Source: JBNAGF01 sp049801055 (GTDB taxonomy: Bacteria > Pseudomonadota > Alphaproteobacteria > Rhodobacterales > Rhodobacteraceae). From it: DNA of 64,000 nucleotides. The stretch covers positions 496,001 to 560,000 of the forward strand of contig NZ_JBNAGF010000002.1 in NCBI RefSeq assembly GCF_049801055.1, in the 5' to 3' direction. The notes beneath the pieces are model-generated. The model was not told the origin of the DNA, made no database searches, and worked only from the letters and a program-made list of their open reading frames with translations. A program made the position numbers and the translations under genes. Within the stretch, counting starts at the first letter, position 1, and every line of letters begins with the position of its first letter. Shown in pieces: positions 16,916-27,000 of the stretch.

Positions 16916-18037
16916 GTGGGGGCTGCCGAGCGAATTCACTGTAGCGAGGACGCGCGGCAGCTTGCTCGCCGACGCCTGCCTTGGATGGTGTTTGACTACA
17001 TCGATGGCGCTGCAGGATCAGAGGCCGGCGCGGCGAGAAACCGTGCCGCTCTGGACGGGATTTGCCTGCAGCCCCGGATCCTGAAGGATGTCAGCACACG
17101 ATCGCTGGATGCAACGGTGTTGGGTCAGCAGGCAAAGCGTCCGTTCGGCATTGCTCCGATGGGAATGTGCAACCTATCCCGCCCCGGGGCGGACAGGATG
17201 CTGGCCCGGTTGGCGGCGCGCTACAGTGTGCCGCTTGGCGTTTCGACAATGTCATCTACGCCGCTGGAGGCCCTGATAGAGGAGGCTGAAGGTCATGCAT
17301 GGTTCCAGCTCTACTTTTCGGGGGACGGATCGGGGACGCTGAAACTGGCCAAGAGGGCGCAAACCGCCGGGTATGACGTTCTGGTTCTGACAGCTGACGT
17401 ACCCGAGGTTGGTCGGCGGCCCCGAGAGTTGCGGCATGGGTTTTCCATGCCGTTCCGTATCGGTCCGAGGCAGTTTGTCGATTTCGCCCTGCACCCCCGC
17501 TGGTCGTTGGCAACACTGCTTCGCGGGCGTCCGCAGATGGCGAACTTTGAACTCGAAGGGTTCGATTTCGACCGGACCGAAAGCCGGGCCCGCGCGACCT
17601 GGGACACATTGCGGGCCCTTCGGGACATTTGGCAAGGCAAGCTTGTCGTCAAGGGCGTGATGAATGCCGAGGATGCCGTCGCATGCATGGACGCGGGGGC
17701 CGACGCGGTTCAAGTCTCGAGCCACGGCGGGCGCCAATTGGACAGCGCACCGGCCCCAATTCACGCGTTGGAGGCAGTACGATCAGCTGTCGGGTCAGAT
17801 TTCCCAGTTTTCTACGATAGCGGACTTCGCTCAGGAGAGGATGTTCTGCGTGCCCTTGGAAATGGAGCAGACTTTACCTTTTTCGGCCGTATCCTTCAGT
17901 TTGCGATCGCGGCAGCGGGCGAAGAAGGATTGCACCGTCTGTGGGACGTCCTGAGCGCGGAACTGTCAATCGCCATGGCGCAAACCGGAACCAATTCACC
18001 AGCTGGCGAAGGCCGACGAGACGTTTTGTCTGCATAG
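16916..18037 (+). CDS. FMN-dependent alpha-hydroxyacid dehydrogenase, candidate sulfolactate dehydrogenase
   Basis: A 373-residue member of the L-lactate dehydrogenase/glycolate oxidase family starting at GTG 16916. Active-site residues are in place: Tyr in MVFDYIDGAAGSE, Tyr in WFQLYFSGD, Asp in LTADVPEVGRRPRE, Lys in KLVVKGVMNAEDA, and His/Arg in SSHGGRQLD. The loop normally STSASSS reads STMSSTP. As last gene of the operon, right after comDE, it is well placed to oxidise sulfolactate to sulfopyruvate, the only step otherwise missing (the role called SlcD elsewhere). Lactate or glycolate oxidation is the alternative. Confidence 0.85.
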   Translation: MGAAERIHCSEDARQLARRRLPWMVFDYIDGAAGSEAGAARNRAALDGICLQPRILKDVSTRSLDATVLGQQAKRPFGIAPMGMCNLSRPGADRMLARLAARYSVPLGVSTMSSTPLEALIEEAEGHAWFQLYFSGDGSGTLKLAKRAQTAGYDVLVLTADVPEVGRRPRELRHGFSMPFRIGPRQFVDFALHPRWSLATLLRGRPQMANFELEGFDFDRTESRARATWDTLRALRDIWQGKLVVKGVMNAEDAVACMDAGADAVQVSSHGGRQLDSAPAPIHALEAVRSAVGSDFPVFYDSGLRSGEDVLRALGNGADFTFFGRILQFAIAAAGEEGLHRLWDVLSAELSIAMAQTGTNSPAGEGRRDVLSA

Positions 18038-18209
18038 CCCGGAATGAGAATTGGCGGGGTAACGGGAGTTTGACCCGAAACAAGAGCCTGAAAGCTATCT
18101 GATGGAAAGAACGGCCCGACAAAAGTGGGTTACGATTTCAGATACCCGAAGCCTATTCGATCCCATTCGGTGGATCTGAACGGGACCGAGCCTCATGCCA
18201 CCTCAATTG

Positions 18210-18902
18210 TCAGGGGGTCACGAGGCCCAACGCCACCTGCATCCTTGCCGAACTGCAAAAACACTTCTTGGCGTATTCGACCTTACGGATGGAATCCGAT
18301 TTGAAGCCCACTGCGCGGTTGCAATCTTCGCGTGCGGCTCCGGCCATTTGATAGGCCGGGCCATTCAGGCCGTTGGTCTTAAGGCTGGAGTAGTTTGCGA
18401 CCGCGTCCGCCAATCTGGATTCGAGATCGTTTTGCAGCGCGTCACCCACCGAAGAGGCATCGAGCTGAACTTCGCGATAGGTGCGGCAGGCTTTGAGAAT
18501 ATCGTCAAGTGTCACGGTGACCCGGCGGTTGCGGCGTTCGGGTGTCGCGACGGCGACGAGAAGCTCTGACTTGCCGCGGCTTTCAATGGAACCAACCCTG
18601 TCTACCGGGACCCCCGCAGCGACCAGTGCCTCTGCGACGCGTTGTGCCCGGCGACGCCCCAGATCGCGATTGTAAGCGCTTGTTCCCACCGCATCTGTGT
18701 AACCCACAACGACTGTCGGCTTGTAGCTGGGTGAAGCCTTGAGGCTGTCAGCTATCGACCGGACCTGTTGAAGCGCCTGCGCGTCAAGCTGATCGGAATC
18801 AAAGTCAAAGTTGACCGTTCCGACGGTTTGCGCAACCGCCGCAAAGGGCAGAAGGGACAAACACAAAAGGCTCAACAGCAGGCGCGCAATTCGTCCAGTC
18901 AT
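18210..18902 (-). CDS. OmpA-family protein with signal peptide
   Basis: The ATG at 18902 gives a signal peptide (MTGRIARLLLSLLCLSLLPFAAVAQ) and a 230-residue protein. Residues about 28-135 are an OmpA C-like peptidoglycan-binding domain: VNFDFDSDQLDAQALQQVRS, VVVGYTDAVGTSAYNRDLGRRRAQRV, GRGKSELLVA-like ESRGKSELLVA, and ERRNRRVTVTL. The C-terminal 100 residues, with three or four cysteines (CRTYRE, EDCNRAV, KKCFCSSAR), have no family I recognise and could form disulfides in the periplasm. It is convergent with the sulfonate operon and divergent from the secretion operon. Confidence 0.85.
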   Translation of the reverse strand: MTGRIARLLLSLLCLSLLPFAAVAQTVGTVNFDFDSDQLDAQALQQVRSIADSLKASPSYKPTVVVGYTDAVGTSAYNRDLGRRRAQRVAEALVAAGVPVDRVGSIESRGKSELLVAVATPERRNRRVTVTLDDILKACRTYREVQLDASSVGDALQNDLESRLADAVANYSSLKTNGLNGPAYQMAGAAREDCNRAVGFKSDSIRKVEYAKKCFCSSARMQVALGLVTP

Positions 18903-19086
18903 TATCCATCTCTGATCATACGTGACAGTCTGGGACAGTCTGGGGCAGTTTGAACAATAACTTGCCGATGAACAAGCGCCGTGTGATCGGGACACGGGCT
19001 TTTTCTGTTGCATTCCTGTTGCAATCGTCGGGTATCCCGGTCAATCTCTGGTTGCTGCATAGGGGTTGCTGCTCAAAGGATTTGAT

Positions 19087-20502
19087 TTGTTCAGAAGTAT
19101 TGCGTTTGCATCGTTAATTGCGGCGTCACCGCTTGCCATGAGCGCGGCGGAAGCTTTGTCGCTCGAAGATACGATCCTCTATGTGCTGGAGACAAATCCG
19201 GACATCAAAGCGGCCGAAGCGAATAAGCAGGCAATCGAGTTCGAACTCGAACAAGCCCGCAATTTCTACGCGCCAAAGATCGAACTTGAGGCCTGGGGCG
19301 GATCGAGCCGCAATCAGGGCACCGCAACCCCGGATCTGGGCGCAGCTTCGAGCGCGGTATCCGGGTATGAAATTTCCGGGCGCATATCCCAGATGCTCTT
19401 TGACGGCTGGCAAACCCGCTCGGAAATCGAGCGGCAAGCCTATCGGATCGATGCGGCCGCATACCGCGTGCTGGAACGGTCCGAGGTGTTGTCACTTGAG
19501 GCCGTTCGTCTCTATTCGGATGTGCTGCGCAGCCAGCGCTTGCTGAAACTGGCGCGAGATAATCTTGCCTATCACCAAGATGTGTTTGCCCGGTTAAAGA
19601 CTGGATTTGATCGCGGCGTCATCGGCATCGGGGATTTGAATCAAGCCGAAGAACGGGTGGTGTTGGCCCAGGACACGATTCTTGAATTTGAACTTAACTA
19701 TGAAGACGTCAAAACCCTGTTTTTGGCGACTGTCGGGGTAGAGGCGCGCAATCTCGGGTCGGTTCCCAATATCGGTGCCTCGGTTCCCTCTGTTCTGGAC
19801 AATGCCATCGCCAAGGCCCGAAACACAAACCCGACGATCCGATTCCTTCAATCCGATGTCGGCTCAGCCGAGGCCCTGTCCCGGCGCGTGAACGCAAACC
19901 AGTATCCCGAGCTGACCCTTGAAGCTGATGGTCGCTATGGCGATGACGTTGGCGGATTTGAAGGTCGTCGGCAGGATGGGCGCGTCGGCCTTGTTCTGCG
20001 TTACGAATTCCAGGGTGGCTACAAGCGTGCGGTTCGGCAGGAACATGTCCGCCGGGTGGGTGAAAGTCGGGCTCGGCTTTTGTCGCAAACCCGGTTGGTC
20101 GAACGGGAAGTGCGACAATCCTGGAGCACATTGCGATCGGCGCAACGGCGCCTCAAGACAATTGACGCGCAAGCCCGTCTTTCGCGGCGTTTGCGCGAGA
20201 CCTATGAGGAAGAATACGTTGTGGGTACGCGGTCCTTGCTGGATGTACTGAACACTCAGAACGCTCTTTTTCAGGCCGAGGCCAATCTGATCAATGCCCA
20301 GTCGCTGGAATCTTACGTCAAATACAGGCTGTTGGCCTCCATTGGCATTCTGCTGCCCACATTGGGCATTGAACCGCCAGAAGATTCACGGGCTTATGCC
20401 AAGGAGCGGATCGGGGCACCCGAACTAAGCAGTGATGGCGTTGACGATCAGCTTGATGCCCGCACCTTCCGCGACTGGCGGAAATCTGTCGAGAACAAGT
20501 AA
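19087..20502 (+). CDS. TolC-family outer-membrane efflux protein of a type I secretion system
   Basis: A 471-residue TolC/LapE-type protein. The signal peptide is FRSIAFASLIAASPLAMSAAEA. It has two tandem outer membrane efflux repeats with long helices (SLEDTILYVLETNPDIKAA; AIAKARNTNPTIRFLQSD) and the GTRSLLDVLNTQNALFQAE hallmark near the C-terminus. No ATG is available. TTG 19087 has AAAGGA 6 bases upstream and gives a cleaner signal peptide than the TTG at 19066. It forms the outer-membrane duct for the giant adhesin, with the ABC and HlyD genes downstream in the same operon. Confidence 0.9.
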   Translation: MFRSIAFASLIAASPLAMSAAEALSLEDTILYVLETNPDIKAAEANKQAIEFELEQARNFYAPKIELEAWGGSSRNQGTATPDLGAASSAVSGYEISGRISQMLFDGWQTRSEIERQAYRIDAAAYRVLERSEVLSLEAVRLYSDVLRSQRLLKLARDNLAYHQDVFARLKTGFDRGVIGIGDLNQAEERVVLAQDTILEFELNYEDVKTLFLATVGVEARNLGSVPNIGASVPSVLDNAIAKARNTNPTIRFLQSDVGSAEALSRRVNANQYPELTLEADGRYGDDVGGFEGRRQDGRVGLVLRYEFQGGYKRAVRQEHVRRVGESRARLLSQTRLVEREVRQSWSTLRSAQRRLKTIDAQARLSRRLRETYEEEYVVGTRSLLDVLNTQNALFQAEANLINAQSLESYVKYRLLASIGILLPTLGIEPPEDSRAYAKERIGAPELSSDGVDDQLDARTFRDWRKSVENK

Positions 20503-20586
20503 GACCCTTCCGTTGGGAGAGCCGAGATTACCGAACCCACCGCAAAGCAAGGCCCGGTTTCCCGAGTTCGAGTAGAGCCACGGGTT

Positions 20587-22728
20587 GTGCGGCAGGGTGC
20601 ATCGCGAGAGTGGGATTTTCCTGACAGATCTCCGGACCCGCTGGCGTCCTCGGTGGTTGCGGCCATGCGGCTTGAAGGGCGGGATGCCTCGACCGACGCG
20701 TTGCTTGCAGGTGTGCCGCTGCCCGCCGATGGATTGTTGACGCCACCTTTGGCGCAATCGGCGCTCGAAGCTCAGGGGTTTCGGGCGCATCTGACCCGTC
20801 GAAGGCTGAGCCAACTGCCAGATAGTGTGTTGCCGGCAATCCTGTTCTTGCGAGGTCGCGAGGCCTGCGTTCTGGTCTCTCGTCGCGGCGATGATGCTCA
20901 GGTCGTCTGGCCGACCAGATCGGACGACCCGCAGTCGATTCCCGAGAAAGATCTGGCAGATACCTATGCCGGTCACGCACTGCTGTTGCGGCCCGAAGAA
21001 AAGGAAGAGGCGGGGCCTTCTTCTCCGGAAACGCAACGCCATTGGTATTGGAGCGTCGCGCGACGGTTCTGGCCTGACTACATTCAGGTCATTCTGGCCT
21101 CGATGCTGGTCAACCTTCTGGGTTTGGCAGTGCCGATCTTCACGATGAATGTTTATGATCGGGTGTTTCCGACCTCGGCTCTGATTACGTTGTGGTCATT
21201 GGCCGCCGGTGTTGGAGTGGCCCTTTTCTTCGATGCGATTCTGAAATGGCTGCGGGCGGCGGTGATCGACAATGTTGGTCGCCGGGTAGATCAGGCGGTT
21301 TCATCCGAGATTTTTCGGCACATTGCCGATCTGCGGCTACAGGCCGGGGCGCAGCCTTCGGGAGAGCTCATAAACAACCTTAAGGACTATGAACAGGTTC
21401 GCGATTTCTTTTCTTCGCAGACATTGGCAACAATCACCGACCTTTGTTTTAGCCTGCTGTTCGTTGCAGTAATTTTCTATATCGGCGGGCCGCTGGCCTA
21501 TCCACCTGCCGTGGCGCTGGCTCTGGTTCTGATAATGGGGCTGATGGTGCTGGGCCCGCTGCGCAGCACATCCAATGCGACCCGACGCATGAGCGGGGTC
21601 AAGAATGCCGTGGCCGTTGAGGCGGTGACCGAACTTGAAACGCTCAAGGCAGTGGCCGGGCAGGGGCGGATGCAGTCACGATGGGAACGGCAGGTCGCGG
21701 AAAGCGCCAGGCTTCAGGACCGCGCCAGAAAGCTTGCGACATTTGCGACGACCGCGACGGCACTGGCGCAACAGGCCGCCTCGGTGGGGATCGTGATCAT
21801 CGGTGTCTACCTTGCACTTGACGGAAACCTGACCATGGGTGCGGTTATTGCGTCAATGATCCTGTCGGGTCGTGCATTGGCACCTACGGCGGCTCTGTCA
21901 GGGCTGTTCGTGCGGGCGAGCTTTGCTTTTTCAACGCTGCGGAGCCTGAACGCCTTGATGTCGCGTCCTTCGGACAAGGCGAGGCCCGCCGCTACGCTCA
22001 ACGCGCGCATTGACTTGGGTTCATACGAATTTCGCGACGTTTCGCTGGAATATGAAGGGGCGAAGCTACCGTCGCTGGTCGATATTTCCTTTGCCGCCCG
22101 TGCACAGGAACGGATCGGCCTGATCGGCCCGGTCGGGGCGGGTAAAACCAGTCTCGTGCGGCTCATGAGTGGGTTGTATTCACCAACATCCGGTCTGGCG
22201 ACCATAGACGGGTTGAACATAGATCAACTGGACCCGGCCACCTTACGGCGCGATGTGCAGATGGTGACACAGGATGCTGTGCTCTTTTCGGGCACGCTGG
22301 CTGAAAACATTGCCTTCGGGATGCCGCAGGCGACCGGTGAGGATGTGCTTCGGGTGGCCCGTCTGACTGGTGTCGACGCTTTGGCAGCCGCTCATCCGCA
22401 GGGGTTTGCCATGCCAATCACCGAACGCGGCCGTAACCTGTCCGGTGGCCAGCGGCAGATGGTGGCGCTGGCCCGTGCGCTGCTGCCGCGACCGCGGGTT
22501 CTGATCCTTGACGAACCGACCTCGTCTATGGACTCGGCGAGTGAAAGTCGGTTCGTGCAGCGCCTGAAACACGTTCTGGAACAGCGCCCGATGACGGTCG
22601 TGATCTCCACTCACCGTATGGGCCTGCTGGATCTGGTGGATCGGGTGATCCTGCTGGACAACGGGAAGATTCGAATGGACGGAAACAGGGCGCAAGTTCT
22701 GGCCCGGTTGAACAAGGGCGAACCATGA
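20587..22728 (+). CDS. Type I secretion ABC transporter (permease-ATPase, LapB-like)
   Basis: A 713-residue ABC exporter. Residues about 20-135 resemble a C39 peptidase-like domain, but the Cys/His catalytic residues are absent, as in transporters of uncleaved RTX substrates. Six transmembrane helices follow (FTMNVYDRVFPTSA is typical of T1SS). The ATPase has Walker A GPVGAGKTS, signature LSGGQRQMVALARALL, Walker B VLILDEPTSSMD and H-loop STHRMG. The first standard start is GTG 20587, without a Shine-Dalgarno. An in-frame ATT at 20527, preceded by GGGAGAG at a suitable spacing, would add 20 residues and may be the real start. The stop overlaps the hlyD start. Confidence 0.9.
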   Translation: MRQGASREWDFPDRSPDPLASSVVAAMRLEGRDASTDALLAGVPLPADGLLTPPLAQSALEAQGFRAHLTRRRLSQLPDSVLPAILFLRGREACVLVSRRGDDAQVVWPTRSDDPQSIPEKDLADTYAGHALLLRPEEKEEAGPSSPETQRHWYWSVARRFWPDYIQVILASMLVNLLGLAVPIFTMNVYDRVFPTSALITLWSLAAGVGVALFFDAILKWLRAAVIDNVGRRVDQAVSSEIFRHIADLRLQAGAQPSGELINNLKDYEQVRDFFSSQTLATITDLCFSLLFVAVIFYIGGPLAYPPAVALALVLIMGLMVLGPLRSTSNATRRMSGVKNAVAVEAVTELETLKAVAGQGRMQSRWERQVAESARLQDRARKLATFATTATALAQQAASVGIVIIGVYLALDGNLTMGAVIASMILSGRALAPTAALSGLFVRASFAFSTLRSLNALMSRPSDKARPAATLNARIDLGSYEFRDVSLEYEGAKLPSLVDISFAARAQERIGLIGPVGAGKTSLVRLMSGLYSPTSGLATIDGLNIDQLDPATLRRDVQMVTQDAVLFSGTLAENIAFGMPQATGEDVLRVARLTGVDALAAAHPQGFAMPITERGRNLSGGQRQMVALARALLPRPRVLILDEPTSSMDSASESRFVQRLKHVLEQRPMTVVISTHRMGLLDLVDRVILLDNGKIRMDGNRAQVLARLNKGEP

Positions 22729-24044
22729 GCAGCTCCGATTGGGATTTGCGGGATTTTGCGCAAGGCGGCGATGCTGCCCGGATCGGGCGCAGTTCACGCA
22801 TGCTGACGCTGTTCCTCGCCGTCATGGTAGGGTTGATTGTCGCCGCGATCTGGTGGGCTTCGGTTGCTCGGATCGAGGAAATGGCCCGCGCAACCGGGCG
22901 TTTGGTGCCGGCCGGGCAGGCGCGGGTGGTGGAAAGCCTCGAAGGCGGCATTATACGTGAAATTCTTGCGGCCGAAGGACAAACGGTAACAGCCGGGCAG
23001 GTTCTGGTGCGGATCGACGATACCGGGTCGGCGGCATCTTTGGGAGAACTTCGGGCACAGATGCAGGCTCTGCAGGTGCGCGCCCTGCGGTTGGCCGCCG
23101 AAATGCAGGGTGCGGAGGTCGTTGATTTCTCAACAGATGGAATAGATCCCGAAAGCGCGTTGGCCCTGCGGGAAAGCGCGATCTTCGACAGCCGCACCGC
23201 CAGCCATATCGGGCAACGGGCCGTTCTGGAGGCACAGGCCAGTCAACGCCAGCAGGAGGTCGAGGAGACCGAAGCCGCGCTTGCCCGTATCGCCGAGAAC
23301 ATCGCCTTGCTGGATGAAGAGATCCGCCTGAAAACCGAAAGTGGTGTGGTGCCGCGCGCGCAGATAATCCCGATCGAGCGGGAATTGTCGGCCAAACGGC
23401 AGGAGCAGGACAGCCTGACCAGCCGTCGTGGGCAGGCCGTGTCTGCGCTGAGTGAGGCGGATGCGCGGTTGACCGAGCTTCGTTTGCAGCGCCGGGCCGA
23501 AATCAGCGTCGAGCGGTCGGACACGCTCAACCAGATCAGCGTGATCGAGGAACGGATGAAAACTGCCAGCGACGTCGTCACACGCGCAGCGTTGCGCGCG
23601 CCGGTGAACGGGGTGGTATCCGCGCTCAACGTGCACACGATCGGTGCGGTTGTTGCACCGGGCGAAGAGATCCTGCGCATCGTTCCCGTCGAGGATCGTC
23701 TGCAGGTGGAGGCACGCGTGCGCCCCGAAGACGTGGCTTTTGTCTATCCTGGGCTTGAGGCCAATGTGAAACTGACCTCCTTCGATTTCACCATCTACGG
23801 CTCCATCCCCGGTCAGGTGTCACGGGTCGGAGCGGACGCCGAGCAGGATGAGGCCACCGGAGAGATCTATTTCCCGGTCGTGATCGAAACCTTCAGCACA
23901 ACGCTGAGCAAGGGCGACCAAACACACGAGATCCGCCCCGGAATGGTTGCATCGGTCGATATTCTCACCGGGGAACGATCGGTACTCGACTATCTGCTCA
24001 AACCGTTTCGCAAGGCCCAACTGGAGGCCATGCGGGAGCGATAG
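22725..24044 (+). CDS. HlyD-family periplasmic adaptor of type I secretion
   Basis: A 439-residue membrane-fusion protein. A short cytoplasmic N-terminus is followed by one transmembrane helix (LTLFLAVMVGLIVAAIWWAS, about residues 27-46). A biotinyl-lipoyl half-motif (VESLEGGIIREILAAEGQTV) precedes a long coiled coil of about residues 130-270. Then comes the second half-motif and beta-barrel (RAPVNGVVSALNVHTIGAVV, RPGMVASVDILTGERSVLDYL). It links the ABC exporter to the TolC duct. ATG 22725 overlaps the ABC stop. Its stop is only 2 bases from the stop of the convergent adhesin gene. Confidence 0.92.
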   Translation: MSSSDWDLRDFAQGGDAARIGRSSRMLTLFLAVMVGLIVAAIWWASVARIEEMARATGRLVPAGQARVVESLEGGIIREILAAEGQTVTAGQVLVRIDDTGSAASLGELRAQMQALQVRALRLAAEMQGAEVVDFSTDGIDPESALALRESAIFDSRTASHIGQRAVLEAQASQRQQEVEETEAALARIAENIALLDEEIRLKTESGVVPRAQIIPIERELSAKRQEQDSLTSRRGQAVSALSEADARLTELRLQRRAEISVERSDTLNQISVIEERMKTASDVVTRAALRAPVNGVVSALNVHTIGAVVAPGEEILRIVPVEDRLQVEARVRPEDVAFVYPGLEANVKLTSFDFTIYGSIPGQVSRVGADAEQDEATGEIYFPVVIETFSTTLSKGDQTHEIRPGMVASVDILTGERSVLDYLLKPFRKAQLEAMRER

Positions 24045-24046
24045 GC

Positions 24047-27000
24047 TCAGATCACCGCCGTTTCCTGTGCTCCGGCGGCGTTGGTGAAAATCACTTCGAC
24101 CTCACTTGCAAAGACACCCGGCGCGGTTTCGACAGTTGCAGCCAGATTACCATCGACTGTCAGTGCGCCAGTGCCGTTGTTATAGCCAACATGGTCCGAG
24201 AGGTTCTCGCCAAGGGTCAACGCAACCACTGTGGTCAGGTCGATCTGGTCCACGCCCATCGGGATGATGATGCCTGTGGGTTCTTCGAAATCCAGTATGA
24301 TGTCGGATGTCGCCAGATCCGTGATCGCGAATACATCTGCGCCGGCGCCGCCTTCCAGAGTGTCCGCTCCTGCGCCTCCTGTCAGCACGTCGTCGCCGCC
24401 GCTGCCGATCGCCCAGTCATCGCCACTACCGGCATCCACCGAGAATCCTTGGGCCGAACCGCTGAGGTCGATGAAATCCGACCCGCCCTGAAGTTCGAAA
24501 CCTTCGATTTCGGCATAATCCGTTGCCCCTGTCAGGATCACCGCGTCATCATTGGCCGTGCCCTTTGCGATATCCGTGCCGCCGGTTGCTCCTGTCACGT
24601 CATCCATCAGGTCACGGGTTACGCCGTCCGGACCCAAATGAGTGCCATTTGCCTCCATCTGCAACGTGTCGATGTCGAGATCTGCCGTAGCTTGCGACCG
24701 AGCCGGGCCGGCGCCGCTGTCCACCACATCATAGGTCAGGGTCGGAGTTCCGACAAAAGCGTCGGGAACGGAGATCCGCACCCCTCCGGCCAGTTCCGTC
24801 ACTGTCACGAGCGGGTCGTCGGCAACTACATTCTCCACGGACAAGGGCAAATCCGGGTCGGAGGCATTCGCCAGCAGTTCCGCATTTGTGATGAAGAACA
24901 CCGGATCGGTAGAAGAGACCATAACTGGTCCGGAGATATCCGGTTGATCGTTGACCTCGACCATGAAGGGTTCGGCCGGGGCGTCTCCGTGATTGGTGCT
25001 GACGGTTATCGTGCCGCTCAGGTCATCGGCAAAATCACCGGGCAGAGTGATCGACAGTGCCGCCACCAGCGCAGCGTAGTCGGCCGGTACCAGCGACCCG
25101 CGGGCAAAGGTAAGCCGATCGCCGCTGATCGTGCCGGAGGATGCTGTGGTTCCGGCAGGCAGGGGGGCTGTGAACTGCACGACGACCAGTTCGAGTTGCT
25201 CGGATGGGGTGGCCTGCGTGTCAGTAACCTGCGCGTTTATCCCAAAATCGACTGTGATCGGGTTGCCGGTTTGCGCGATGCTCTGCGGCATGACGTTTGT
25301 GGCCACTGTCAGGTCAAGTTCACCGTCAATATCGATGGTGAAACTGCCGCTTTCATCACCGCCTTCATTGGTGGTGACGCGGATAGAGCCGTCAAGCGGC
25401 GTGCCATTGGTCGCATAGTCCCGCGGGAAGGTCACGGTGAGTTGGCTGAACTGGGCTTCACTGCCCGAAAAGTTCAGATCGCCCATCACAGCCACTGGAG
25501 ATCCGCCGCCGACGGTGTAGGTGGTCCCGTCTGGGACGCCAAGGATGGTGTATGTGACGTTATCCACGACCTCAGAACCATCCATGTCGGTGACCTGAAT
25601 GTCGAAATCCGGTGCGGGCATGTAATCGAGCGGTGCGTCGGTCTCGTCCAGCTCCACATCCGGGTCGAGCACGTCGAGGATCAGATCCGGCGCCACTGCG
25701 ATATCGAGATCAAGCGTTTCGGTCGGCGAGGTTTCGGTATCGGTGAAGATCCCGTCAGCGTCGGTTGTCACCGCAACCACGTCGAGCGAAACCATCCCGG
25801 CAAAATCTTTCGGTGGCTCATAGGTAACCGTTCCGTCCGGAAAGAACACCTTACCCTGTTTGACCGAAGCTGAGGCTCCGGCCAGACCGCTCAAGGTTAC
25901 AACCCCGCCCGGAGCAGGTTGGGCGACGCCATCGAGAAGGATTGTGCCACCAGGCGGTACCTTGATCTCGAAATGCATGGTCTCGTGCAGATCAGGTGTG
26001 TTGCCCTGCAAGTTGATCGTGTAGATCGCGCCGTCATCCTCAGTTCCGCTCGCGGGCATGATTTCTGCCAGAAGCGTTGGAACATCAGCATCCGGACGCA
26101 CCTTTAGAATGATATCCTGGCTGCCGCTTTCCTGGTCGGAATTGGCCAATTCCAGTGTGTTGACCGTGACCTTGAGAGGGATTTGTGCTGGTAGGGTCGG
26201 GTCAAGCGAATCCGGCGTGCGGGCGTGGTCGCTTTTCAGCTGAACGGCGACAAGCGGCCAAGCCGTGCGGGAAATCGTGTAAGAACCGTCGCCGTTGTCA
26301 ATGAAACCGTTGTTTGATGGGCCTGTGACGTTTAGGTAATCCGGAACACCTGACAAGACGATTGAGATCGTTTCCGAACCGTCCTGATCCGGAGAGTCCG
26401 GGGTCAGAACTGTCGACAGGTTGAAAGGAATATCCTCGATCGCCGTGATCATCGGAACCGTGCCGGACGTATCCACAAACGGCTGCATCGTTTCCGGGTC
26501 TATGACAGTTTCGTCAAACTCGAAGGTTGGAACATCGGCTACCGGGATGACTTCAAGGTTTCGCGTCACCGTTGTCGATCCGATAGATCCGTCCACGTCC
26601 TCGCTGTTTGCGGTGACCCGGATCCGCAGTGGCCCGCTATAGTGTTCGGCCGCGGTCAGAGTGAGCCCGGGCAGATCATTTACGGACACCTCGTAACGGA
26701 CAATCCCTCCGCCAATGTCAGTGCCACTGAGCGGGTTTCCGTTTGCATCGAAAAGCTGCCCGCCATTGGTGCTGTCAACATCGATAAGCACCTTGCCAGA
26801 CGCACGTTCCCCGCCATCAATCCCTGAAATCGATAGCTTCAGATCATAAGTCGTGTCTTCGTCAAAGGAGTTGCCGCCCGCGAGAATAATCTGCGGCCCA
26901 TCCACGACGGGATTGATGGTTATCGAGAACTCCCCGCTGCCGGAAGACGTGGTGTTGCAGGTGAAGTTGTTGAGAAGCGACTGATATTCCAAAGAGTTGA

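Noticed and set aside
24191..25873. 560-codon open frame on the plus strand inside the adhesin gene
   Set aside because: It is an antisense shadow of the repetitive GC-rich adhesin, with no family match, no ribosome-binding site and a Cys/His/Arg-rich composition typical of shadows.
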